A program made the translations under genes and the position numbers. From Gigantopelta aegis (lineage: Eukaryota > Mollusca > Gastropoda > Neomphalida > Peltospiridae), in contig NC_054708.1 of assembly GCF_016097555.1 (NCBI RefSeq), forward strand, positions 21,239,939 through 21,303,938: a stretch of DNA of 64,000 nt. Direction: 5' to 3'. Each line of letters begins with the position of its first letter. The first letter of the stretch is position 1. Below, in pieces: positions 1-11,100 of this stretch. The notes beneath the pieces were generated by a model. It was not told the origin of the DNA. It searched no databases and was given only the letters and a program-made list of their open reading frames with translations.

Positions 1-317
1 TTTATCATTCATTTTGAATTTTTAAATGACCATAAAAATTGGACACAAAATTGTAATGAAATAGGCAGCGTGCACTGGGTGTTAGTTTGTTGAACGTTGC
101 CTGGCCAGATAGCAGGCTACGAAACGTCGGTTTACTTCTGGCTCCGTATTCCCAACCAGGTAATAGTTTCTTTCTTTGTTCTGTTTTGTTTTAAGAAAAT
201 AATATATTGTATTATATGGAGTTCTAAAGGAGGGTGTTACTATGGTTGTGCCGTAGGTAAACAACATAATCGTTAATATCTTCCATGTGTAATAGTTTAA
301 TTTGCGATCAAGCAGAC

Positions 318-656
318 TTAAAGGGACATTCCTGAGTTTGGTGCATTGTAAGATGTTTCCGACTAATAAAATATTTCTACGATTAAACTTACATATATAA
401 TATATTTTCTTGTTTAGAATATCAGTGTCTATACTCAATGTGTTTCTGATCGTCTTAATATTTGTAAGAAACCCAAACTGGATTTTGTCTTCAAATAATT
501 TCTTACGTAAAAAAATATTTTAGGAAATAAAATGAAATTTAACCTTGTACAAATATTAGAACGATCAGAAACACGTTTAATATACAGCCACTAATATTTT
601 ATGCAGAAACATATATTTGATATAAAATTGCAGCAAATTCAGGAATGTCCCTTTAA
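318..656. repeat. TTAA-flanked palindromic MITE (family A, copy 1)
   Basis: The element opens TTAAAGGGACATTCCTGAG and closes with the reverse complement, GGAATGTCCCTTTAA. The two halves are imperfect inverted copies along most of their length, so it folds as one long hairpin. TTAA at both edges fits piggyBac-like target choice. Four more copies are at 7080, 48807, 58834 and 60528. Confidence 0.8.
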
Positions 657-979
657 TGTTAATATTGCTACCGCTTCTTTGCTTCATTAACACGCGTTTT
701 GAGTATCTCGTAATGTATGAATTTAAGTAAACCCTGTCTAAATTGGCAGCAGTAGTTTTGCTATGTTCGCTCCAAGTCTTAGAAAAATTATGCATGTTGT
801 TTGAGCATTTAATACATACCACAGAACTGAATAACATGTTATGGTACCGGTTGTATCGTTCAGACAGTGTAGGAGTAAAATGCATGTGTTTTTTTGTTTT
901 TTTGTTTTTTTGCTAAACTATTATTTATTCCGATCTCAAGAACACTCGTTTTGTTTTCCATTTTCTGATATATGATACC

Positions 980-1624
980 CTATCTAATTAAAATTAGCTC
1001 CAATATTACATATGGATCTAACAGCAGCTCGTTGGAGCACATGTTCAGTTGACTTTCATTCGACCAATCAAAACCTTACTTGCAAAATCATGCCAGTGAT
1101 TTGAAAATAATTTGAAAACAGTCGGGATACGAAATAATTCGGGTGAATTACGAAGTATGCCGGAAACTAATTTCAATATAAAATTTTATATAAAATTCCT
1201 TTCAAGACGAAAAAAAACCCGTGATGATATAGCCATAAAATCTGTTTATACCAGTATACAATCCAGAGTTTATTACTTCACTTCACCCCCCCCCCCCCCC
1301 CCCCCCCCTGTTTTTTCAATCTTGAAATAGACCAACAAGTTCGTCTATTGCATAAATAGTCTCGCTAGGTATTTTTAGAATTTGTATGCTCCCGAATAAC
1401 GCTATAAAAGGCGAAGTGCAATTGGTCGATATTTAAATTGTCAGAGGCTGAATCCGGGGTGGGCGTGCCTGAACCCTCGTGGATAGGGGCACGTAAATAT
1501 AGTTACCCATACCATACCCATAAATTGTTATTTATAGATGAAATGTCACCTGGGCATGGGAGTCCACGCAATGCTGTTAGAACTACTGGTATTTAAACCA
1601 GTAGAGCTAATTTTAATTAAATTG
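980..1624 (+). mobile_element. Mutator-like TIR element with 9-bp target duplication
   Basis: A 645-bp element is bounded by CTATCTAATTAAAATTAGC on the left and the near-complement GCTAATTTTAATTAAATTG on the right. It is flanked on both sides by TATGATACC (971-979 and 1625-1633). Inverted-repeat similarity continues roughly 90 bases inward. A 9-bp duplication with long TIRs is typical of MULE-derived non-autonomous elements. It carries a long pure C tract (about 1287-1308) and no transposase. A second copy in inverse orientation lies at 44363-44940. Confidence 0.75.
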
Positions 1625-1732
1625 TATGATACCTGGTTTGTACAAAATGAAACAAAAATCGGATTATTAAACGGACGATGCGCATGTGCTTATTTGCACG
1701 CGTACGATTGTGGATGTTTTTCCTTTGTGTGG

Positions 1733-2047
1733 AGGGGCGAGACGTACCCATGTGGTAAAGCGCTCGCTTGATACGCGGTCGGTTTGAGATCGATTCCCGT
1801 CAGTGGGCCCATTGGGCTATTTCTCGCTCCAGCCAGTGCACCACGACTGGTACATTAAATGCCGTGGCATGTGCTATCCTGTCTATGGGATGGTGAATAT
1901 AAAAGATCCATTGCTGCTAATCGAAACGAGTAGCCCATGAAGTGGCGACAGCGAGTTTCCTCCCTCAATAACTGTTGGGTCTGACGCGATATAACATAAA
2001 TATAAAACTGTGTTGAGTGCGTCTAAAATATACCATTTCCTTCCCTC
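1733..2047 (+). repeat. tRNA-derived SINE, cGGGACGTAGCCC-head family
   Basis: The tRNA-like head (box A-like AGC(C)CAGTGGTAAAGC, box B-like GGTCGGTCTGGGATCGATCC, here mutated) is followed by the shared body (CACGACTGGTA, GTGCTATCCTGTCT) and the tail ending in GTGTTGAGTGCGTC. Diverged copy. Confidence 0.8.
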
Positions 2048-2393
2048 TGTGTGTGCGTGTGCACGTGTGCGTATGTGTGCTGAAAATGTGTGTGCGCGCA
2101 TGTGCGTATGTGTGCTGAAAACGTACTAAAAAAACATAATGTAAAACTATTTTATTTGATATTACTCTGTATGGAGGGTAAATTTTTTAAACAACCTGCC
2201 ATTACACCACGATAACAACACCACACATCTGGCGTAGCCGAGGGGTTGGGGTGACATATCCCCCAATTAAACCATGTCAACTTTTATATATACATGTCTA
2301 TCCATAACACAATTCATAGTCAATGTGGTTAGCCCCTCAATATGGTTGTCCCCAGAAAAACTAAATGCACCACTCCCAGTTAAAAGTTAATGT

Positions 2394-2650
2394 TTGTTTT
2401 GTTTAATGATACCACTAGATCACACTGATTTATTAATCATCGGCTATTGGGTGTCAAACATTTGGTCAGTTTGACAGTCATAGAGAGGAAACCTGCTACA
2501 TTATTCTATTAGTAGCAAGGGATCTTTTATATGCACCATCCCACAGACATGATAGCACATACCACGACCTTTGATATACTTGTCGTTGTGCACTGGCTGG
2601 AACGAGAAATGGCCCAATGGCCCCATCGACGGGCATACGCGTACGAGACA
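2394..2650 (-). repeat. SINE, tail type 2, minus orientation
   Basis: It reads in reverse as the SINE body followed by the alternative tail (ATCGGCTATTGGGTGTCAAAC and GTTTAATGATACCACTAGA seen on the + strand). The head is cut off near a C homopolymer at 2671-2693. A further minus-strand head fragment with the box B-like segment is at about 2978-3037. Confidence 0.75.
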
Positions 2651-3502
2651 GGGCGCATGGGGAGCAACTGCCCCCCCCCCCCCCCCCCCCCCCAGTGCTG
2701 GAGCACAACCTCAATATTGGGCAAAAATGATACAGATATTGGGGCAAAATGTGCTAACCTGAGAGCTTAATACCATGTATTTCCATCATTATACCCTCAC
2801 AATTAATCGTAATCCATGTAAAAATACGTTTGTCGTTTGCAACCCTGTATAGCTGTTTGGTAGTAATGCTAATATGAATAAGTGTTGTTATCCAGATTCA
2901 GGCATTTTTGTTTAATTCGGGAAAAAGCCATCCTGCCCCACCCTCTACTAAAAAATTAGAGTCCGTACGCCTATGCCGACGGGGAGCGATCCTAGACCGA
3001 CCGCGCATCAGGCGTGCGCTTCACCACTGGGATACGTCACCACCACCCAGTTAAATATGGCCATAAGATCCCCTACACTTTACTAATAAACGTGTCTTTA
3101 ACGACACCTGGTGCCGTGGATCGTGATATTGTAAAGTGTTTATAGCATTAGGATCATTAGGCAACAAATCACCGTGATAGAGACAAAATAAAATAATAAA
3201 ATCCAAACGTAGGATCATCAAGTAATAAAAGCATCAAACTGATTACAACACTGGTGGTGAGTGTGACTGGAACACACAGGGGGCTGTCGGACACTGGGTA
3301 GATGATAATTATCATCAATACAGCCGATTTAGTAGGACCGAAATCGTACACGTAGTAGTGCAATCCCCGTTATTATTTAAACGTCTTTATTCACAGTGTC
3401 GGCTTTTTGGTGGATACTTGCCATTTTCCCAACAGTAGACACCATAACACAATCTGTTTGTGGTGTATGACACATAATTATACCCATTTACACGTTAAAC
3501 AC

Positions 3503-3715
3503 CGGACTCGGTGGTGTCGTGGTTAAGTCATCGGACATAAATAATGCTCGTAGGTACTGGGTTCGCAGCCCGGTATCGGCTTCCACCCAGAGCTAGTTTT
3601 AACGACTCAACGGGTAGGTGTAAAACCACTACACCATCTTCTAGTTGAGGTGTGTATCCAGGACAGCGTGCTTCAACCTTAATTGGATACAAGCACGAAA
3701 ATAAGTTGAAATGAA
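3503..3715 (+). repeat. tRNA-derived SINE, family 3 (GGTACTGGGTTCGCAGCCC head)
   Basis: The head has a box B-like GGGTTCGCAGCCCGG. The body ends in AATTGGATACAAGCACG and AAATAAGTTGAAATGAA. The family recurs at 25700, 25958, 31231, 38165, 39440, 55689 and 61944. Confidence 0.75.
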
Positions 3716-3861
3716 CTGTCGGCTTTTTATGGATGCTTGCTGTTTCCCCCAACATTAGACGCCATAACAAAATCTGTATTGTGGTACATGATACAGAAAT
3801 ATATTCATTTACATGTTAAGATTCCATTCAATTCAGAATTAGATGTGCATTTATTTCATTC

Positions 3862-4254
3862 GACCGGCCTCGATGCCGTCGTGGTTAGGCCATCGGTCTA
3901 CAGGCTGGTAGGTACTGGGTTCGGATCCCAGTCGGGCATGGACTTTTTAATCCAGATACCGACTCCAAACCCTGAGTGAGTGTTCCGCAAGGCTCAATGG
4001 GTAGGTGTAAACCACTTGCACCGACCAGTGATCCATAACTGGTTCAACAAAGGTCATGGTTTGTGCTATCCTGCCTGTGGGAAGCGCAAATAAAAGATCA
4101 CTTGCTGCCTGTCGTAAAAGAGTAGCCTATGTGGCGACAGCGGGTTTCCTCTAAAAAACAGTGTCATAATGACCGTATATCTGACGTCCAATAGCCGATG
4201 ATAAGATAAAAAAAAAATCAATGTGCTCTAGTGGCGTCGTTAAATAAAACAAAC
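3862..4254 (+). repeat. Chimeric SINE: 'ACCGGCCTCG' head with type 2 tail
   Basis: The head is GACCGGCCTCGATGCCGTCG with box B-like GGGTTCGGATCCCAGTC. The shared body GTGCTATCCTGCCTGTGGG follows. The 3' end is the other family's tail (TCCAATAGCCGATGATAAG, CTCTAGTGGCGTCGTTAAAT). Its siblings at 5388 and 49836 carry the type 1 tail, so this copy documents a module swap. Confidence 0.8.
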
Positions 4255-4595
4255 TTTTTTTTCATTTCATTCGAATGTATGTTTCAGCCATATATGAGTC
4301 AGAAACGAAAAAAGAATGAATGAATGTTTAACGACACCCCAGCACGAAGGGTGTCAAACTATGGGAAACGAATTTTTTTTTTTTTTTTTAAATCCCTGCA
4401 CACATTAAATCGATCGCTTTTAAAAATATTTTGATTCAAGCTTAAAGCATTCCAGTATCACTGCCATATAAATATGCTGTGTCGCTAACCATATTCAGCA
4501 ACTTTAAACGATGAAACAATCCTAGACCGACCGCGCTTCGAGCGAACGCTTTACCACTGGACTATGTCCCTCCCCAAGCACATAAGGAATTAACT

Positions 4596-4765
4596 GTTAT
4601 GAACTTAAGGTGATCGTAGCGCTAAAATTACCTGAAGTGCAAAAGGAAGTAACTGTTATGAACTCAAGGTGATCTCAGCGCTAAGATTACCTTGAGTACG
4701 TAAGGAAGTAGCTGTTATGCACTTAAGATAATTTTAGCGCCGAGATCGTTCAGTAAAACGGGGTC
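4596..4765. repeat. Small palindromic repeat (family D)
   Basis: Repeated motifs GATCGTAGCGCTAAAATTAC, GATCTCAGCGCTAAGATTAC and a terminal CGAGATCGTTC...AAAACGGGG form an inverted and duplicated structure. Related copies are at 14463-14570 and 27491-27599. Confidence 0.6.
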
Positions 4766-4867
4766 CAGCACGATAAATGCGTTCTTCTTTGTTGGAAGAC
4801 TGACAGTCGGAATGATAAACTCAGTGGAGAAATGACTCAGCACACTAGTCGGAATGATTACTTTGCC

Positions 4868-5098
4868 TTGCACCACGACTGGTATATCAAAGACCGTGGT
4901 GTGTGCTATCCTGTCTGTGGGATGGTGCATATAAAAGATCCCTTGCTGCTAATCGAAAAGAGTAGCCCCTGAAGTGGCGACAGCGGGTTTCCTCTCAAAA
5001 TCTGTGTGGTCCTTAACCATATGTCCGACGCCATATAACCGTAAATAAAATGTGTTGAGTGTGTCGTTAAATAAAACATTGCCTTCCTTCCTTTATTA
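4868..5098 (+). repeat. 5'-truncated SINE, tail type 1
   Basis: It starts within the shared body (TGCACCACGACTGGTATATC) and runs through AGTGGCGACAGCGGGTTTCC to the tail GTGTTGAGTGTGTCGTTAAA and CCTTCCTTCC. The tRNA-like head is missing. Confidence 0.8.
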
Positions 5099-5387
5099 TA
5101 GTTTTTTGGAATACCTAAATCTAAATAAAGTGTTGTGGATTTTGATTTTGGCTTTTAGGGTGGGTTTTAATTATTAATATTTTGTTATTTTATTTTATTT
5201 TATATTTTTGCGGGTTTTTTTTTTTTTTTTTTTTTTTTCTTCATCTTCCTTTTGGTTGTTTAGATGATTTTTATGCTTTATTGGCCCTTTTTTCTTATCG
5301 TTTTCCTTTTTTAGTGTGTACGTTATTCTCTCTTTTTTTTGTCACCTGTATCATTATATATGTAAACATTTTGTTATAGTTGCTAGA

Positions 5388-5776
5388 CCGGCCTCGGTGG
5401 CGTCGTGGTAGGCCATCGGTCTACAGGCTGGTAGGTACTGGGTTCGGATCCCAGTCGAGGCATGGGATTTTTAATCCAGATACCGACTTCAAACCCTGAG
5501 TGAGTGCTCCGCAAGGCTCAATGGGTAGGTGTAAACCACTTGCACCGACCAGTGATGCATAACTGGTTCAACAAAGGCCATGGTTTGTGCTATCCTGCCT
5601 GTGGGAAGCGCAAATAAAAGATCCCTTGCTGCTAATCGGAAGAAATGCCCATGTAGTGGCGACAGCGGGTTTCCTCTCAAAATCTATGTGGTCCTTAAAA
5701 ATATGTCTTAGGCCATATAACCGTAAATAAAATGTGTTGAGTGCATCGTTAAATAAAACATTTCTTTCTTTCTTTC
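5388..5776 (+). repeat. Full-length SINE directly upstream of the peroxidase first coding exon
   Basis: Head ACCGGCCTCGGTGGCGTCG, box B-like GGGTTCGGATCCCAGTCG, body, and tail ending AAATAAAACATTTCTTTC with a TTTC run. It ends about 40 bases before the peroxidase ATG, so any proximal promoter must use or lie beyond this insertion unless transcription starts at a distant 5' exon. Confidence 0.85.
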
Positions 5777-5816
5777 TGTGTTTGTTAACGATAACTCTTT
5801 TTTTTCATTTCAAGCC

Positions 5817-5913
5817 ATGCTCAAGTTGTGTGTTCTGCTTGCGTTGTCTGTTATCAACGTCGTGCACGCTGACTACTTCGACGACTACATCAAAACACCA
5901 TTCGATGAATTCG
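5817..5913 (+). CDS. Peroxidase coding exon 1 (signal peptide)
   Basis: Encodes residues 1-32: the signal peptide, then DYFDDYIKTPFDEF. It ends in phase 1 at donor G|GTGAGT. Directly upstream is a good acceptor (TTTTTTTTCATTTCAAG at 5798-5814) after a branch-like GTTAACGATAAC, so the ATG probably lies just inside an internal exon and a 5' untranslated exon exists upstream. That exon was not located. Confidence 0.85.
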
Positions 5914-8145
5914 GTGAGTACAGCTAAACAGACATTCATCATGCCTGTAGTGATAATGATACTGATGATCATATATTTCATTTTCTGTACGTTTCCATAC
6001 ATGCTGTATAATTATATACAAGTAATCCAAAACTGTAGCTACTGTTGTTGACGTCCCGTGCTGGTGACGACAGCGATGGTGATGATGATGGTGATGATGA
6101 CGACGACAATGATAATAACATGATGATGATGACGATGATGACAATGACAATGACGACGATGACAATGATAATGACAACGACGACGACTATGATGATGATG
6201 ATAATAATAATAATGATGATGATGATGATGATGATGATAACATATATATATATTTACTTGTCTGGGGATTATGGTTGGCCATACATTTACAGATAATTAA
6301 AACATAATTGGAATTTTAAGTGGTTTGCTAAGCAAGTACTACCGCATACTGGCTAAGTACTATTATTTACTATTTCACCTAGAAAAACTAAATGAATCAT
6401 GTGCCATTTAAAATCAGTCGACAGTAAATTTAGTTTTTCTTTATGCAGTTTATGTTACAATTTGTATTCTATTCCTGATTTACCTGCATTTTTTGTTATC
6501 TACACTTAAAATAATAAGTTATAGTTTGCTTGTCATCACTGACGGAATGTAGCCACGTTGTACTACACAAACTGTACTTATAAAACAAAATAATAATGGG
6601 TTGAAATATTGCTTACAGTAGTTACCCAGGAGCTTTTAGCACTGCGCTTCCTTGTGGATATTTTACTTTTTGATTTTAGGGAAACACATACGTCAGGTCA
6701 TAGGTTTTAACATGCACATTCAGAACAAACTGTTGTAGCACACGCCTGTCATGGGCGCAGGTGTCGACTTTCGCCGGCTCCTCCGGCTAGGACTTGTTAT
6801 TCATGCTAAAGCACAGAATAAAAATGTCGTATTTATATATACAGATTTTAAGTGGAATGCTGTCTTAACAGGTTAATCATGCACTTAAGTGTTCCACTTT
6901 TGTATAATTACCAGGATTCCCTATTCTAAGCGACCGTGTCGCCGAGATGGCAGCAATGAAGTCTACGAAACTGGGATATGGAATAGGCGAGCTGAGAAAT
7001 GGCTTCCACAGCAACCCGTACAACAACGCTTTCAACCGGCGCCGATACAAGAGATCGTAAGTAGTACTTTGAATAGAATTTAAAGGGACATTCCTGAGTT
7101 TGCTGCAATTTTTAAGATGTTATCGACTAACAGAGATTTTTTTAACGATTGTAATTACATATCAAATATATTTTTCTGCATAAAATATTAGTGGCAGTAT
7201 ATTAAACGTGTTTCTGATCGTTCTAATATTTGTACTAGATTAAATTTCAGTTTATTTCTTAAAATATAATTTTTTCGTACGTACGAAATTATTTAATGGC
7301 AAAATCCAGTTTAGGCTTCTTACAAATATTATGACGACCAAAAACACATTGAATATACAGACACTGATATTCTAAACCAGAAAATATGTTTAATTTGTAA
7401 GTTTAATCGTAGAAATATTTTATTTGTCAGAAACATCTTACAATGCAGCAAACTCAGGAATGTCCCTTTAATGTTTCCGTATGGAGTTCTCCTCTGCGTC
7501 ATTAAAATAGCAGATGTTTTACATCGCGTGATACTACTGACGAGAAACCTTTTTTAAAAATCTGGATTTAAGATGGAATGAAACCATCACATACCATGTC
7601 ATGAAGTGTTGTCTTTAGTATAGTATAGCTTATTAGCTTTAAGCCTTCCAGGTCACAGTCATACATTTTATATACAAATCATTAATGTTTGAAAAGTGGT
7701 GCATAATTGGAGGATGGACAATTAAATATGTTGAGAACGTACACATGATGCATTTTAAAGATATTTACCAACATTACATTATTCTTTTCTGTTTTGAACA
7801 GACAATAATTGCACAAGTTTAAACACAGATAGTTTGCGCCAGTAGTATTTCTTAATACATATTGAACGTAATTGCATCTACTAGTGTTGTGTTAAAATGA
7901 CAAGTCAGTGTATTAACTATCAAACACAGAACAAAATGGTGTTTTATATATGTAGAACACATCAGGATATGTTTTCTCATGTAAGCTATTCGGTAATACT
8001 ACTACCACCATCACCACCACCACCACCACTACTACTACTGCTACTACTACAACCACCACTACTGCTACTGCTACCACAACCACTACTACCACCACCACCA
8101 CCACCACTACTAGTAGTACTACTAATATTACTACTGCCCCTTCAG

Positions 8146-8190
<45 letters not shown>

Positions 8191-11100
8191 ATTTTTATTT
8201 TCACCCCGCTAATGTTTCAGACTTGACTTCGTTGATTTCGAGAAGTTCCCGTCTAACCAGGATTCGTTCCACCAAGCCTCTCTAACAAACGACGCCTTCG
8301 AGCCTCATGATCCGTTCCAGACGAACTTCGTCAAGATCAACGACAGGATGCCCTTCCTCAAGGACCCAGTGAAGGACCAAATCCACGATCCTTCTACGTC
8401 ATTCTCCAATGACCCATTCCAGGGTCCTGCTACGTCTTTCTCCAAATTTCCCACTGACTCGCTACCGGCGGCAGTCTCCAGCTTCAACTGCAACGAGGAC
8501 CCGGTAACTTGCGATCCCAACGCCAAATACAGGACGTATGACGGCCACTGCAACAACGTCAACAACCCTAAGTGGGGAGCGTCGATGCAGCCCAATGCCA
8601 GATTGCTGGATCCACAGTATTCAGATAGTAAGTCTTTAATGTTTTGTTTAACAACACCACTAAAACACATTGATTTACTAATCAATGACTATTGGATGTC
8701 AAACATTTGGATATTCTGACATATATTCTTAGAGAAGAAACCCGCTACATTTTTGTTTTTCGTTAGTGGCAAGGGATCTTTCATATGTACCATCCCACAG
8801 AAAGAGTAGCACCTACCACTGCCTTTGATATATCAGTCGTGGTGCATTGGCTGGAGCGAGACTCAATGGGTCCACCGACGAGGGTCGATCCTAGACGAAG
8901 CGTGCAGCTCTTTACCACTAGTTTATGTCCTGTCCCCATTATGACATGCTAGACTGAGGTTATTCATAACCTTTTTCAACTCCATATCTTTTGTAGTAGT
9001 ACTTAGCTATATAAGTGACATAACAATGCAGAAATGTATATTAGCAATGCTAAATACCCCCTAGCATAGACTACGTAAAGGGTGGAGTAGAATTCCCATT
9101 TCTAGGAAGCCAAAATGGTATTACAAAATATACCAATGTTTAAATCATATTAAGAATATACATATGTACAACATACCAATGTCGAAAACCTAATAATCAT
9201 ATAAATATGTACAACATACCAATATCAAAATCCTATTAAGCATATAAATATGTACAACATACGAATGTTGAAATCTATTAAGCATATTCGTATGTACAAC
9301 ATACCAATATTGAAAACCTATTAAGCATATAAATATGTACAACATACCAATGTTGAAAACCTACTAAGCATATAAATGTGTACAACATACCAATGTTGAA
9401 AACCTACTAAGCATATAAATATGTACAACATACCAATGTTGAAAACTTGTCTTGGACAAAACTCTTTGACGAAGTCAGAGGTTGTGGCCAGGACACGCAT
9501 GCTTGAACTGTTTTCTGATAGAAGAACGCCAACAATTCCCCATACCCGTACCGAGCGTGGATAAAAATCCTAAATTTTTGTTTTGCTTTTAAACAGAATC
9601 AGGAATGCCACGTCTATACAGTCGATATCCGGATGTTAACGGAAACTACCCATACCTACCTACACCGAGATACGTCAGCCGTCGCATGCTGCTTCCTGAT
9701 GACGCCAACATGACCTTGCCCGACTTCAGCAACATGTTCCAACAGTGGGGACAGTTCACCGACCACGATATAACGGGAACACCAGTCCACTTAAGTGAGT
9801 AATTAATAAATGTGTAGGAGGTGTTACATATTTTGTAAAAGAAAAGAGGTGAACTATCGGTAGTGACATACTAAATAAGGCCGACGGACACAGGTAGCAG
9901 GTAGTACTAAACCAAATAACTTCCGACTGGGTCAAAGTTCGAGGTGCACCGAACGTTTGATAGAGAAGTGAACCCCACAAGTCCTATGATTGGTGATGAA
10001 TGTGAGTGTGTTGGTGGTAAAAAAATAGTTTCATCTGGGCAAAAAATGTATGCAATTTTATTTCATCTAGTACCACTGTGTCAAGTAGCCTTGTGCTTGA
10101 AACATGTACGCCAAGAGGGACGTAAGAATTCGACGTTATCGAACGTAAACCAAACGAGTTGAGTGATATAACTTAAAACATTTCCTCCCTTGATATAAAT
10201 TAAGATCAATTATGGCTTATAAATAGGATAACCATAATAAATTATGACAATTGAAAATTATTTCAAGAGGAACATAAACATGATACGAAATGGAAGCTCG
10301 TTTAACATCCTATAACTTTGCTTCTTTTGTCTATGGGTGATATATTAATGAAAAAGTAAATAAGCATAAAACATATATATTAGTAATTATTTGTATCTGT
10401 GATCATCTCCGTTAAGTGTTCCCAGATTTGGCGCCTAATTCACTAAACTCTTGCAACTTTTCGATCTCGCAGTGCAAAGAAAATACTTGCAAATTAGGAT
10501 GCTTTGTTGTCTGGCAGAGCCTAAGAGACCTTTGTGAATTAGGCCCCTGGTCAAGACTTTCTTTTGTGATTCAGGTAACAGTGGTAAAGAACTGAAATGC
10601 TGTGAAGGAGTTCATCTCACAGCGGATAATCCACATCATCCACACTTATTCCAGGGGTAAGTAGAACAGTAAAACGTGTACTCTCTATGTGCAATTTCTA
10701 TTTTACAGAAACATCTGCGTATGACAAATGTAGACAGTCTCTGCCCCCTATGATTTCAATTTTTATAGACAGCTATGTTCATGACAAAGGTAGTAGGAAG
10801 TATTCGTGTACTTTACAATATATTAGGGGTGGTTTTTTTTTTTTTTTTTTTTTTTTTGGGGGGGGGGGGGGGTTACAGAAAGACCTGCTTATGCAAAGGT
10901 AGGACATGTGTGTTTTACCTGGTATCTCTTTTTTTACAGAAAGCTGTAGTTGTATTATGGCAAATGTAGAAAATGTGTACTCAGAGTAATTAAAAAACAA
11001 ATTACAAAATATATTTCCTTATGACAAACGTAGGAAATGTCTTTTTCATAAGATTACACGTTTTACAAAATGCCCTGCTTATGACAAACGTAGGAAATGT

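Larger units (their letters stand above)
1..5386. other. Intergenic, repeat-filled stretch
   Basis: No coding exon could be supported here. The open frames are short, lack family resemblance and overlap repeats listed separately: a TTAA MITE, a Mutator-like TIR element, several SINEs and homopolymers, including long C runs near 1287 and 2671. It lies upstream of the peroxidase gene, so a 5' untranslated exon or promoter could be present but is not recognisable by eye. Confidence 0.6.

Noticed and set aside
1752..1800. tRNA genes (box A and box B-like sequences in many places)
   Set aside because: They are heads of SINEs; no complete cloverleaf with intact anticodon arm and 3' stem could be drawn.
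5182..5379. Phe-rich hydrophobic 65-residue frame
   Set aside because: Produced by a T homopolymer region; no supporting context.
7897..8226. Poly-Leu/Pro and poly-Val open frames
   Set aside because: Translation of the (CTA/CCA)n microsatellite in intron 2.
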